Made by a program: the position numbers and the translations under genes. Source: Williamsia phyllosphaerae (lineage in GTDB: Bacteria; Actinomycetota; Actinomycetes; Mycobacteriales; Mycobacteriaceae). From it: 64,000 nt of DNA. The stretch is taken from positions 372,001 through 436,000 of the forward strand of contig NZ_BMCS01000002.1 of NCBI RefSeq assembly GCF_014635305.1, written 5' to 3'. A model generated the notes under the pieces. It had not been told where the DNA came from. It saw only the letters and a list, made by a program, of their open reading frames with translations, and ran no database searches. This document shows, piece by piece, positions 8,551 through 17,058 of the stretch (positions are counted from its first letter, which is position 1; the number at the start of each line of letters is the position of its first letter).

Positions 8551-9557
8551 CTCCGGGATTGTTGCTCGTCGAGCGCGTGCTCGGTGAGCGATCGACCGAG
8601 TTCGATCATCTCCGTCGCCCGGTGGAAATCCAGGCTGCGGATGGCGGTGCGCGGCACCTCGATCAGCACGTCCGGCGGGAACGCGGCCAGCTGATAGCGG
8701 GCCAGCGCCTCCTGCATGATGTCGAGCGAGCGGTCCATGATCGTGAAACGACTGAGCTTGCGCAGGGCCGAGTCGTCGGACGGCGAGGCGATGACGCGGG
8801 ACTCCTGATCGGAGGTCTCCGCGACCGCGGCCACGCCGTCGGGATCCACCTCGGAGGCGTCCTCCGCGCCCGGGTCGCCGGCGAACCGGTCGACGATGGA
8901 CTTGACGAAGTTCTGTTCCAGCAACGGCGACGCGGTCCGTCGGATCATGTCCATCGCGCCGGGTACCACGTGGGCCGATTCGTGGCTCTCGGCGTCGATC
9001 CCACCGGTGTCCGCACCGAGGTCGACGCCGATGATCAGGTCGGCGCCGGCCGCGGCCAGGGGCGCGATCGGTACCGGGTCGAGGATGCCGCCGTCGACCA
9101 GGACGCGACCGTTCAGGACGAACGGGGTGATGACCCCGGGGATGGCGATCGATGCGCGGATCGCGGTGTCCACCGGCCCGCGTTGGAACCACTTCGCACG
9201 GCCCGCGGTGAGGTCGGTGGCGACCGCGGTGAACGGGATCGGGAGGTCCTCGATCTGCACCTCACCCAGGATCTCGCGCACCTTGTCGAGGATCTTGGCG
9301 GCGTGGATGACCCCGGGCGCCGACAGTGAGACGTCCATCAACCGCACCACGTCGAGCTGGTTCAGCCCGGTGACCCAGGACGTGTACTCCTCGAGTCGGC
9401 CGGCGGCGTGCAGGCCCGCGATGAGGGCGCCCATCGAGGATCCGGCGATGCCGACGATCTCGTAGCCGCGTTCCTCCAGCACCTGCAGGACACCGATGTG
9501 GGCGTACCCCCTGGCACCGCCACTGCCGAGCGCCACCGCAACGGTTGTTGTGCTCAC
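8544..9557 (-). CDS. Patatin-like phospholipase/esterase
   Basis: The 337-residue protein is a RssA-type patatin lipase. The oxyanion loop GSGGARGYAHIG (residues 11-22), the nucleophile elbow GSSMG (39-43, Ser41) and the DGG motif (155-157, Asp155) form the complete Ser-Asp dyad. About 120 residues follow the catalytic core, including an acidic stretch of unknown role. No signal peptide is visible, so it acts in the cytoplasm or at the inner membrane face. I start it at GTG 9557, directly before the first beta-strand. It shares an operon with the GNAT gene. Confidence 0.9.
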   Translation of the reverse strand: MSTTTVAVALGSGGARGYAHIGVLQVLEERGYEIVGIAGSSMGALIAGLHAAGRLEEYTSWVTGLNQLDVVRLMDVSLSAPGVIHAAKILDKVREILGEVQIEDLPIPFTAVATDLTAGRAKWFQRGPVDTAIRASIAIPGVITPFVLNGRVLVDGGILDPVPIAPLAAAGADLIIGVDLGADTGGIDAESHESAHVVPGAMDMIRRTASPLLEQNFVKSIVDRFAGDPGAEDASEVDPDGVAAVAETSDQESRVIASPSDDSALRKLSRFTIMDRSLDIMQEALARYQLAAFPPDVLIEVPRTAIRSLDFHRATEMIELGRSLTEHALDEQQSRRW

Positions 9558-9670
9558 GCCGTCCAGCGTACGAGCCGTCACCTCGCAGCGGTTCCGTGGG
9601 CACACCACATCGACTTCCCAGGCGAGCCGGACACGCTGGCCGCACCGACCACGTGTGAAAGAGGAATTCG

Positions 9671-9898
9671 ATGGCCACCCCCGCCACCATCACGACCGTG
9701 CCGCCGCGCTGCTCTACGCAATGCGCCGCAAGCCGGCGCTCGCCGACACCATCCGGGCAGGGCGACACCCCGCTGCAGATCTACGCCGGTGTCATGGGGC
9801 TCGCCGTGCTGGCTCTCGTGTCGACGACGGTGTCGTACTTTCACCGCGAACCGCGACACAGTCAGCAATCTTTCCCGTTGAGCGGGAAGAACTGCTGA
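9671..9898 (+). CDS. Small membrane protein, possibly frame-damaged
   Basis: This 75-codon frame has a good ribosome-binding site (AGAGGA, 5 nt before ATG) and one clear membrane helix (about residues 35-56, LQIYAGVMGLAVLALVSTTV). The segment before the helix is odd. Between about 9713 and 9770 the neighbouring frame has better codon use and reads ALLYAMRRKPALADTIRAG, which would join naturally to DTPLQIYAG in the first frame. That would need two compensating single-base shifts, so the gene may be mutated, or one base may be wrong at each end. The region otherwise holds no other gene between patatin and lysE. Function is unknown. Confidence 0.4.
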   Translation: MATPATITTVPPRCSTQCAASRRSPTPSGQGDTPLQIYAGVMGLAVLALVSTTVSYFHREPRHSQQSFPLSGKNC

Positions 9899-9960
9899 CT
9901 CTGGTCTCGCACCGTCGGCGGGGCGCAACGACGCACCTTGGGGGCAGCGCGAGCAGGCCT

Positions 9961-9966
9961 TATCGT
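9961..9966 (+). promoter_or_regulatory. -10 element (TATCGT) of the LysE-family gene
   Basis: TATCGT ends 7 nt before ATG 9974, with no Shine-Dalgarno sequence between, which suggests a leaderless transcript. Confidence 0.45.
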
Positions 9967-9973
9967 GGCCTGC

Positions 9974-10594
9974 ATGAACTGGGCTTCCTACGCAGCGTTC
10001 CTCGGGCTCGTCGCCCTGCTGACACTGTTGCCGGGACCCGACACCGCCGTGGCCATCAAGAACACATTGCAGGGTGGTCGGCGTCGCGGGGGCTGGTGTC
10101 TGTTCGGGATCAGCACCGCCAGCGTCGTGCAGAGCACCGCGGCCGCGGCCGGCCTCGGCGTCCTCATCGTCACGGTCGAACCACTGTTCCTCACCATCAA
10201 ATACGTCGGTGCGGCCTATCTGCTGTTCCTCGCGGTACAGGCCTTGCGCAGTGCTCGACGCGGCGAGTACAGCGACGACACCACCCCGTCCGGGGGGTCG
10301 TCGTCCGCGGTGGCGGGGTGGCGTCAGGGTTTCATCTCCAACATCTGCAACCCGAAGGTCATCGCCTTCTACCTCGCTGTGCTGCCGCAGTTCCTGGGAA
10401 CCGAGCCCACGCTCACGGCGATCGCGGTCTACGCGGTCACGTTCCCACTGATCGGTACCGCGTACCTCGCGGTGATCATCCACGGCGTCCACCGGGCGCG
10501 GGAGGTCTTCACCCGCAGACGCATCCGTCGCACGATGGATGCCGTGACCGGCGCGGCCCTGGTCGCGTTCGGACTCCGGCTCGCCACCGAGTGA
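9974..10594 (+). CDS. LysE/RhtB-family amino-acid exporter
   Basis: The 206-residue inner-membrane protein has about six hydrophobic segments and the family signature near the N-terminus (LLPGPDTAVAIKNTLQGGRRRG). The central NPKVIAFYLAVLPQF segment matches the LysE/RhtB family. Members export amino acids such as homoserine, threonine, lysine or leucine; the substrate here is not predictable. An internal cytoplasmic loop is rich in Ser, Asp and Gly. Translation starts at ATG 9974, just after a TATCGT hexamer. It is a single gene between patatin and the pyrimidine-type cluster. Confidence 0.92.
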   Translation: MNWASYAAFLGLVALLTLLPGPDTAVAIKNTLQGGRRRGGWCLFGISTASVVQSTAAAAGLGVLIVTVEPLFLTIKYVGAAYLLFLAVQALRSARRGEYSDDTTPSGGSSSAVAGWRQGFISNICNPKVIAFYLAVLPQFLGTEPTLTAIAVYAVTFPLIGTAYLAVIIHGVHRAREVFTRRRIRRTMDAVTGAALVAFGLRLATE

Positions 10595-10684
10595 TCCGCT
10601 GACCCGGGCCCACCACCGCGAGGGCGGCGATCGTTTTACCCGAATGCAATGCCGCAGAAACGCGTCTGGGCGCAGAATCTGGGG

Positions 10685-11530
10685 ATGAACGAGCAGACCG
10701 TCCGTGCCGCGATCGTCCAGACCTCGTGGACCGGTGACCGCGAGACGATGATCGCCGCGCACATCGACTACGCACGGGAGGCGGCGCTGCAGGGCGCGCA
10801 GATCATCGGCTTCCAGGAGGTGTTCGACGCGCCCTACTTCTGCCAGGTGCAGGAGGAGAAGTACTACGCCTTCGCCGAGGAGATCCCCGGTCCGACCACC
10901 GACACGTTCTGCGACCTAGCGCGCGAGCTGTCGATGGTGATGGTGGTCCCGATCTACGAACGCGAGCAGGGCGGGTTCCTTTACAACACCGCGGTGGTCA
11001 TCGACGCCGACGGGACGCTGCTCGGGAGATACCGCAAACACCACATCCCGCAGCTGCCCGGCTTCTGGGAGAAGTTCTACTTCCGCCCCGGCAACCTCGG
11101 ATGGCCGGTGTTCGACACCGCCGTCGGCAAGGTAGGTGTCTACATCTGTTACGACCGCCATTTCCCCGAGGGCTGGCGCGCACTCGGTCTCGCGGGTGCG
11201 CAGATCGTCTACAACCCCTCGGCCACCAGCCGCGGCCTCTCGAGCTACCTGTGGAAGCTCGAACAGCCCGCATCGGCCGTCGCCAACGAGTACTTCGTCG
11301 CCGCGATCAACCGCGTCGGCGTCGAGGCGGAGTACGGCGACAACGACTTCTACGGCACCAGCTACTTCGTCGACCCCGAGGGCAAATTCGTGGGCGAGGT
11401 GGGTTCCGACACCGACCCCGAACTCATCGTCCGCGACCTCGACCTGGGTCTCATCGAAACGGTGCGCAATCGGTGGGCGTTCTACCGCGACCGCCGCCCG
11501 GACGCCTACGGCCCGCTCACCGCACCCTGA
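10685..11530 (+). CDS. Carbon-nitrogen hydrolase, probable beta-ureidopropionase / N-carbamoyl amidohydrolase
   Basis: The 281-residue nitrilase-superfamily enzyme has the full catalytic triad: Glu45 (GFQEVF), Lys118 (RYRKHHIPQ) and Cys155 (ICYDRHFPE). The fold and the HIPQLPGFWEKFYFRPG segment resemble beta-ureidopropionase and N-carbamoylputrescine amidase. The next gene, 32 nt downstream, is a dihydropyrimidinase, which favours hydrolysis of N-carbamoyl-beta-alanine to beta-alanine, CO2 and ammonia in reductive pyrimidine breakdown. I chose ATG 10685 from the family N-terminus; an in-frame ATG at 10649 would add 12 residues. Confidence 0.92.
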   Translation: MNEQTVRAAIVQTSWTGDRETMIAAHIDYAREAALQGAQIIGFQEVFDAPYFCQVQEEKYYAFAEEIPGPTTDTFCDLARELSMVMVVPIYEREQGGFLYNTAVVIDADGTLLGRYRKHHIPQLPGFWEKFYFRPGNLGWPVFDTAVGKVGVYICYDRHFPEGWRALGLAGAQIVYNPSATSRGLSSYLWKLEQPASAVANEYFVAAINRVGVEAEYGDNDFYGTSYFVDPEGKFVGEVGSDTDPELIVRDLDLGLIETVRNRWAFYRDRRPDAYGPLTAP

Positions 11531-11562
11531 CGTCCGCTCTCCTCGATCGAAGGGACACCGAA

Positions 11563-12984
11563 GTGTCGACGACGTTCATCCACGGCGGAACGGTGGTGTC
11601 GACCACCGGTGCCCAACCCCTCGACGTCCTGATCTCCGACGAGACGATAGTCGCGGTCATCGCGCCCGGATCCACCGTTCTCGGAGCGGATCTCGCGGCG
11701 AGCGCGGATCACACCATCGACGCGACCGGGCGCTACGTGATCCCCGGTGGCATCGACGCGCACACGCACATGGAGATGCCGTTCGGTGGCACCTTCGCCT
11801 CCGACACCTTCGAGACCGGGACCCGTGCCGCGGCGTGGGGTGGCACGACGACCATCATCGACTTCGCCGTGCAGAACCCGGGGATGCGGTTGCAGGACAC
11901 CGTCGCCGCGTGGCACGAGAAGGCCGCGGGCAACTGTGCCGTCGACTACGGCTTCCACCAGATCATCGGCGGCGTCGACACCGACTCACTCAAGGCGATG
12001 TCCGAACTCGTCGCCGAGGGCATCACCAGCTTCAAGCTGTTCATGGCCTACCCGGGGGTCTTCTACTCCACCGACGGCCAGATCCTGCAGGCCATGCAGT
12101 TCGCGGCCGAACTCGGCGCGCTGATGATGATGCACGCGGAGAACGGGATAGCGATCGACGTCTTGGTCGAGCAGGCCCTCGCCCGTGGTGACACCGATCC
12201 GATCTTCCACGGCACATCACGCGCATGGCAGATGGAGGAGGAGGCCACGCACCGGGCGATCATGCTGGCGCATCTGACCAAGGCGCCGCTCTACGTCGTA
12301 CACGTCTCGGCCAAGCAGGCCCTCGAACAGATCGCGACGGCACGGGGCAACGGGCAGAACGTGTTCGCCGAGACGTGCCCGCAATATCTGTACCTGTCCC
12401 TCGAGGAGCAGCTCGGCGCACCGGGTTTCGAGGGCGCCAAATGGGTCTGCTCGACCCCGCTGCGCCCACGCGCGGAGGGTCACCAGGACGAACTGTGGCG
12501 CTACATCCGCACCGGCGACGTGACGACGGTGGCCACCGACCACTGTCCGTTCTGCATGAAGGACCAGAAGGACATGGGCGTGGGGAACTTCGCGAAGATC
12601 CCGAACGGTATCGGGTCGGTGGAACACCGGATCGACCTGATGTTCCAGGGCGTCAAGGACGGCAAGATCTCGCTCGAACGCTGGGTGGACATCTGTTGCA
12701 CGACGCCCGCGCGCATGTTCGGGATGTACCCGCGCAAGGGCATCATCTCCCCCGGTGCCGACGCCGACATCGTCATCTACGACCCGAACGGACACACCAG
12801 CATCGGCGTCGAGAAGACCCACCACATGAACATGGACTACTCGGCCTACGAGGGCTTCGAGATCGACGGCCACGTCGACACCGTCATCTCGCGTGGCCGG
12901 GTCATCGTCGACGACGGCGCCTATCACGGCTCCAGGACCCATGGCTCGTTCGTCAAACGCGGCCTGTCGCAGAACCTGATCTGA
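11563..12984 (+). CDS. Dihydropyrimidinase / D-hydantoinase
   Basis: The 473-residue amidohydrolase opens the ring of dihydrouracil, dihydrothymine or hydantoins. The binuclear zinc site is complete: His67 and His69 (GIDAHTHME), the carbamylated Lys158 (SFKLFMAY), His191 (MHAENG), His247 (VVHVSA) and Asp326 (ATDHCPF). It starts at GTG 11563 with AGGGA about 9 nt upstream. Its product is the substrate of the amidohydrolase encoded just before it. A flavin/F420 oxidoreductase and an aminotransferase follow in the same operon. Confidence 0.95.
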   Translation: MSTTFIHGGTVVSTTGAQPLDVLISDETIVAVIAPGSTVLGADLAASADHTIDATGRYVIPGGIDAHTHMEMPFGGTFASDTFETGTRAAAWGGTTTIIDFAVQNPGMRLQDTVAAWHEKAAGNCAVDYGFHQIIGGVDTDSLKAMSELVAEGITSFKLFMAYPGVFYSTDGQILQAMQFAAELGALMMMHAENGIAIDVLVEQALARGDTDPIFHGTSRAWQMEEEATHRAIMLAHLTKAPLYVVHVSAKQALEQIATARGNGQNVFAETCPQYLYLSLEEQLGAPGFEGAKWVCSTPLRPRAEGHQDELWRYIRTGDVTTVATDHCPFCMKDQKDMGVGNFAKIPNGIGSVEHRIDLMFQGVKDGKISLERWVDICCTTPARMFGMYPRKGIISPGADADIVIYDPNGHTSIGVEKTHHMNMDYSAYEGFEIDGHVDTVISRGRVIVDDGAYHGSRTHGSFVKRGLSQNLI

Positions 12985-13040
12985 CGGCCGGCCGGACACG
13001 AAGCGCAGCGGAGCTGGACCAGAAGGAGGTCGGGTACATC

Positions 13041-14069
13041 ATGGATCTCGGTGTTGTGCTGCAGTGCAATCCGCCCGCGTCGGAGGTGGTCGACCTCGCC
13101 GTGCGCGCCGAACAGCTCGGGTTCAGCCACGTCTGGACGTTCGACTCCCACCTGCTGTGGCAGGAGCCGTACGTCATCCACTCGGCAATCCTCGCCGCCA
13201 CCGACCGGGTCGTCGTCGGGCCGATGGTGACCAACCCCGCGACCCGCGAACCGACGGTCACCGCGTCCACGTTCGCCACGCTCAACGAGATGTACGGCAA
13301 TCGCACCATCTGCGGCATCGGCCGGGGCGACTCCGCGGTCCGCACCCTCGACGGTCGACCGAGCACGCTCGCCACCCTGCGCGAGTCGATCCGGGTGATC
13401 CGCGCGCTGGGGAATTCCGGCGAGATGGAGATCGACGGCACCACGCTGCGGCTGCCGTGGAGTCACGGCTCCGCGCTGGAGGTCTGGGTCGCGGCCTACG
13501 GCCCGAAAGCACTCGCGCTGACCGGTGAGGTCGCCGACGGCTACATCCTGCAGCTCGGCGACCCCGACATCGCCGTGTGGATGATCGGGCAGGTGCGGGC
13601 GGCCGCCGAACGCGCAGGACGCGACCCGGCCGCCATCCGGTTCTGCGTCGCGGCACCGGCCTACGTCACCGCCGACGACTCCCCCGACTCGCTGGCCCAC
13701 GCGCGCGAGCAGTGCCGCTGGTTCGGAGGCATGGTCGGCAACCACGTCGCCGACATCGTCACCCGCTACGGCGCGACATCGGAGGTCCCCGAGGCGCTCA
13801 CCTCGTACATCGCCGGACGCACCGGCTACGACTACACCGAGCACGGCCGCGCCGGGAACAGCCACACCACCTTCGTGCCCGACGACATCGTCGACCGCTT
13901 CTGCATCATCGGTCCACCGGCCACGCACGTCGAGCGCCTCGCCGAACTCCGCGAACTCGGCGTCGACCAGTTCGCCGTCTACCTGCAGCACGACGCCAAC
14001 TCCGAGACGCTCGAGGCGTACGGCGCGCAGGTCATGCCTGCCCTGGTGCAGGGCACAATGAACACATGA
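13041..14069 (+). CDS. LLM-class F420-dependent oxidoreductase (TIGR03842-like)
   Basis: The 342-residue protein is a luciferase-like TIM barrel. The N-terminus (MDLGVVLQCNPPASEVVDLA), the CGIGRGDSAVR loop and the WVAAYGPKALALTGEVADG segment match the actinobacterial TIGR03842 group, which are predicted to use the deazaflavin F420. A near-perfect ribosome-binding site AGAAGGAGGT lies 10 nt before the ATG. It sits between dihydropyrimidinase and an aminotransferase and overlaps the latter by 4 nt, so it should work in the same pathway. Substrate and reaction direction are unknown; a pyrimidine/dihydropyrimidine redox step is a reasonable guess because no classical dehydrogenase gene is present here. 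Confidence 0.9.
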   Translation: MDLGVVLQCNPPASEVVDLAVRAEQLGFSHVWTFDSHLLWQEPYVIHSAILAATDRVVVGPMVTNPATREPTVTASTFATLNEMYGNRTICGIGRGDSAVRTLDGRPSTLATLRESIRVIRALGNSGEMEIDGTTLRLPWSHGSALEVWVAAYGPKALALTGEVADGYILQLGDPDIAVWMIGQVRAAAERAGRDPAAIRFCVAAPAYVTADDSPDSLAHAREQCRWFGGMVGNHVADIVTRYGATSEVPEALTSYIAGRTGYDYTEHGRAGNSHTTFVPDDIVDRFCIIGPPATHVERLAELRELGVDQFAVYLQHDANSETLEAYGAQVMPALVQGTMNT

Positions 14070-15436
14070 CCGACAACTCCGTCCCCACACCCGACCCCGC
14101 GACCGGAGCGCAGGTCCGCGCCGACGACCGCGCCCACGTCTTCCACTCGTGGTCGGCCCAGGCGCAGATCGACCCGCTACCGATCGCCGGCGCACAGGGC
14201 TCCTGGTTCTGGGACTACGACGGCAAACGGTATCTCGATCTCGGCTCGCAGCTCGTCAACGCCAACGCGGGCCACGGCCACCCCGCCATCGTCGACGCGA
14301 TCTGCGAACAGGCCCGGATCCTGCCGACCATCGCGCCGTCGTTCGCCAACGACAAACGCGGCGAACTGGCCCGACTCATCGCCGAACGGGCGCCGGGCGA
14401 CCTCAACAAGGTGTTCTTCACCAACGCCGGTGCCGAGGCCAACGAGCACGCGATCCGCATGGCGCGCGTGGCCACCGGCCGCTCGACGGTGCTGGCGATG
14501 TACCGCAGCTATCACGGCGCCTCGGGCACCACGATCGGGCTGACCGGCGATCCCCGTCGCTGGCGCGCCGAGCCGACGGGTAACGACGTCGCCCGGTTCT
14601 TCGGCCCGTACCCGTTCCGGTCGCCGTGGAACACCGACTCGATCGAGGCGGAGGGCGTTGCGGCACTGAATCATCTGCGACAGGTGGTCGAGCTGCAGGG
14701 CCCCGCGACCATCGCCGCGATCATCATCGAGACCGTCATCGGCACCAACGGCGTCATCGTCCCGCCGCCGGGATACCTCGCCGGTGTCCGCGCGCTGTGC
14801 GACGAGTACGGCATCGTCTACATCGCCGACGAGGTCATGGTCGGATTCGGCCGCCTCGGAGAGTGGTTCGGCGTCAACGCCTTCGACGTCACCCCGGACC
14901 TCATCACCTTCGCCAAGGGCGTCAACTCCGGCTACGTCCCGCTCGGCGGGGTCGTCATCGGGTCGCGCATCGCCGACCACTTCGCCGACACCCCCTACCC
15001 CGGCGGCCTCACCTACAGCGGGCATCCGCTGGCCTGTGCCGCGGGTGTGGCGTCGATCAAGGCCTTCGAGGCCGACGGCGTCATCGACCGGGTCCGCGCG
15101 ACCGGCGAGGACCTCATCCGCCCGACCCTGGAGAAGATCGCCGACAATCATCCGTCGGTCGGTGAGATCCGCGGTATGGGGTTCTTCTGGGCGATCGAAC
15201 TCGTCCGCAATCCCGAGACCCGCGAGGGACTGGTCCCGTTCAACGCATCCGGCGCGGCGGCGGCGCCGATGGCCGAACTCGTCGGGGCGTTCAAGGAGCG
15301 CGGGGTGTGGCCGTTCACCCACTTCAACCGCATCCATCTCGCGCCGCCGCTGGTCACCTCCGACGACGACCTCTCCCACGCGATGGGTGTCCTCGACGAG
15401 GTCCTCGACCTCGCCGACCGACACGTGGTGTCGTAG
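14066..15436 (+). CDS. Class III aminotransferase (omega-amino acid type)
   Basis: The 456-residue PLP enzyme has all class III features: the FTNAGAEANEHAIRMAR phosphate-binding stretch, Asp255 in IADEVMVGFGR and the Schiff-base Lys284 in ITFAKGVNSGY. Relatives use beta-alanine, 4-aminobutyrate, taurine or other omega-amino acids with pyruvate or 2-oxoglutarate. In this cluster the likely substrate is beta-alanine or 3-aminoisobutyrate, giving (methyl)malonate semialdehyde. The ATG overlaps the oxidoreductase stop by 4 nt. A semialdehyde dehydrogenase is not present in the window. Confidence 0.93.
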   Translation: MTDNSVPTPDPATGAQVRADDRAHVFHSWSAQAQIDPLPIAGAQGSWFWDYDGKRYLDLGSQLVNANAGHGHPAIVDAICEQARILPTIAPSFANDKRGELARLIAERAPGDLNKVFFTNAGAEANEHAIRMARVATGRSTVLAMYRSYHGASGTTIGLTGDPRRWRAEPTGNDVARFFGPYPFRSPWNTDSIEAEGVAALNHLRQVVELQGPATIAAIIIETVIGTNGVIVPPPGYLAGVRALCDEYGIVYIADEVMVGFGRLGEWFGVNAFDVTPDLITFAKGVNSGYVPLGGVVIGSRIADHFADTPYPGGLTYSGHPLACAAGVASIKAFEADGVIDRVRATGEDLIRPTLEKIADNHPSVGEIRGMGFFWAIELVRNPETREGLVPFNASGAAAAPMAELVGAFKERGVWPFTHFNRIHLAPPLVTSDDDLSHAMGVLDEVLDLADRHVVS

Positions 15437-15506
15437 ACGCAGCGATGAGTTCGGGCGCCGCGGCAGGTCTGTACGGTCAGCACCCACCAGCGTCCGAGGA
15501 GCAGTC

Positions 15507-15965
15507 ATGGCATCGATCACCCCGTCCCTGTGGTTCAACGAAGATCTCGAGGAGGCACTCGAGCTGTACACGTCGGTGTTCCCGGACACGACCGTCCACG
15601 GGGTCAACCGGTCGTCGGAGGACGGTCCGGTCCTCTCGGCCGAGTTCGAACTCGTCGGACAGCGGTTCATGGCGCTGAACTACCCCTCGGACTTCCGGTT
15701 CACCGAGGCGGTGTCGCTGGTGATCTCCTGCGCTGACCAGGCCGAGGTCGACCACTACTGGGATCAGCTCGTCGTCGGCGGCGAGGAGTCGCAGTGCGGA
15801 TGGCTCAGGGATCGGTTCGGACTCAGCTGGCAGATCGTCCCGACGCGGTTGTACGAGTTGCTGTCCGACCCGGACCCGGCGCGCGCGAACGGCGCGATAC
15901 AGGCCATGTTGCAGATGCAGAAGATCGTCATCGCCGATCTCGAGGCCGGCGCCGACAACGCCTGA
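15507..15965 (+). CDS. VOC/PhnB-like glyoxalase-fold protein
   Basis: The 152-residue protein belongs to the PhnB / '3-demethylubiquinone methyltransferase-like' branch of the vicinal-oxygen-chelate superfamily. It shows the N-terminal SLWFNEDLEEALELYTSVFP and the GWLRDRFGLSWQIVP segment before the last strand. Members are mostly of unknown function and are often wrongly named methyltransferases. A GAGGAG ribosome-binding site precedes ATG 15507. It converges on soxR, with only 6 nt between the stops. It is probably separate from the upstream catabolic operon, 70 nt away. Confidence 0.85.
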   Translation: MASITPSLWFNEDLEEALELYTSVFPDTTVHGVNRSSEDGPVLSAEFELVGQRFMALNYPSDFRFTEAVSLVISCADQAEVDHYWDQLVVGGEESQCGWLRDRFGLSWQIVPTRLYELLSDPDPARANGAIQAMLQMQKIVIADLEAGADNA

Positions 15966-15971
15966 GGAGCC

Positions 15972-16427
15972 TCAGGTCTCGCGAGGCACCCGCAGGCGTG
16001 AGGCGCCCGGGCCGGTCGTCGCGGCGACGTCGTCGGGGTTGAGCAGCTTGCAACTGCTCATCGACAGGCAGCCGCACCCCACGCACGACCCCATCAGGTC
16101 ACGCATGTGCTCGAGCAACTCGATGCGCTCGTTGATGTCGTCGATCCACTGCTTCGACGCCTTCTCCCACATCCGCGGGGTCGGGGACTCGGTGGTGCCC
16201 AGCACCGCGAGCACCTCACCGATCTTCGTCAGCGGGATACCGGCGGCGGCCGACGCCCGGATGAACGCGACCCGCCGCAACATCGCGCGGTGGTACCGGC
16301 GCTGGTTGCCCGAGGTGCGACGACTGAAGATGAGTCCCTTGTCCTCGTAGAAGCGCACCGCCGACGGGGCGACGCCGGCACGCTGCGCCAACTCCCCGAC
16401 GGTGAGTTCGACATTCTTCGGAGGCAT
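15972..16427 (-). CDS. soxR: Redox-sensing MerR-family regulator SoxR
   Basis: The 151-residue protein has a MerR winged helix (residues 8-75, LTVGELAQRAGVAPSAVRFY), a dimerisation helix (about 85-112) and the [2Fe-2S] cysteine motif C-x2-C-x-C-x5-C (Cys115, 118, 120, 126). That motif is diagnostic for SoxR. In actinobacteria SoxR responds mainly to redox-cycling metabolites and usually controls a small regulon. A palindromic SoxR-like box lies 18-39 nt upstream of the start (16445-16466), so autoregulation is likely. ATG 16427 is used; the GTG at 16436 would add three residues. Confidence 0.94.
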   Translation of the reverse strand: MPPKNVELTVGELAQRAGVAPSAVRFYEDKGLIFSRRTSGNQRRYHRAMLRRVAFIRASAAAGIPLTKIGEVLAVLGTTESPTPRMWEKASKQWIDDINERIELLEHMRDLMGSCVGCGCLSMSSCKLLNPDDVAATTGPGASRLRVPRET

Positions 16428-16444
16428 GCCGAGCACCCTACGCC

Positions 16445-16466
16445 GACTTCAAGTGAGATTGAAGTC
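16445..16466. promoter_or_regulatory. SoxR box upstream of soxR
   Basis: GACTTCAA (16445-16452) and TTGAAGTC (16459-16466) are exact reverse complements around a 6-nt spacer. The core CTTCAA-N6-TTGAAG has the size and symmetry of known SoxR sites (CCTCAA-N6-TTGAGG). It lies in the 43-bp gap between soxR and the upstream membrane-protein gene, so it most likely serves soxR itself. Confidence 0.75.
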
Positions 16467-16470
16467 CCGA

Positions 16471-16806
16471 TCAGCTTCGCATTGCGGTGACCAGGATGGC
16501 CGGGAAGATGTAGGTCGCGATCAGTACGAGGATCCCCACGAGCGGGATGGAGACCGACACCCGATCGCAGTAGTACGCCCTACACGCGAACCCGATGGTC
16601 ACGGCGATGATGATCGGTCCGCCGATTGCGACCGCGCCGCTGCCGACGAGCATGGCGCCGAGAGACGTCGGATCGCGCGCCCAGTCCGAACTCGGGAGCA
16701 TCAGCCGAACAAAGAGCGCGCACTGCACGGTGACCAGCACCGCGGTGGCCACCCGGTCAGCGATGTTCCAGCCACTCGAACTCGACGTTGCGCTGTCCGC
16801 CATCAT
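16471..16806 (-). CDS. Small multi-pass membrane protein of unknown function
   Basis: The 111-residue protein has a short hydrophilic Ser-rich N-terminus and about three membrane helices (roughly residues 19-38, 51-74 and 83-107), with a conserved-looking FACRAYYCDR loop between the last two. I do not recognise a family. It lies directly upstream of soxR on the same strand, but the soxR palindrome is in the gap between them, so they need not be co-transcribed. A second ATG (16803) is equally possible as start. Confidence 0.62.
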   Translation of the reverse strand: MMADSATSSSSGWNIADRVATAVLVTVQCALFVRLMLPSSDWARDPTSLGAMLVGSGAVAIGGPIIIAVTIGFACRAYYCDRVSVSIPLVGILVLIATYIFPAILVTAMRS

Positions 16807-16925
16807 GATGCCGCCCCTGGTTCGTCAACTCGCCGCGGTGTGCGGTGTCGAACTCTTGGATGCGCTGACAGAACCCGAATGTTCCCCGGCACGGGCCGCC
16901 GTATCGGGGCCCCGAGGTGCTGACT

Positions 16926-17010
16926 GTGTGGAAAGCGCCATCGAGTGTGCTGGCAGCGATACGCGAGACGTGCCGCAAAACAACGCACACTCGATGAGCG
17001 CTTTCCGCAC
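16926..17010. repeat. Long imperfect inverted repeat upstream of the DUF222/HNH gene
   Basis: Positions 16926-16950 and 16985-17010 form a 25/26-nt inverted repeat with one bulged base and one mismatch, around a 34-nt spacer. This gap (16807-17123, 317 bp) has no credible gene. The hairpin lies about 50 bp before the SOS box. It has no T-tract in either direction, so it is not an obvious terminator. It could be a structured RNA, a recombination target or the relic of a small element. Confidence 0.6.
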
Positions 17011-17058
17011 CGTCAGCGGCTTTTCACCATCCCCAGAACGCGGGAAGACTTCGAATGT

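Noticed and set aside
13577-14065. Long N-terminal extension of the aminotransferase
   Set aside because: The upstream part of the open frame is the out-of-frame shadow of the LLM gene; ATG 14066 overlapping the LLM stop gives the normal family length.
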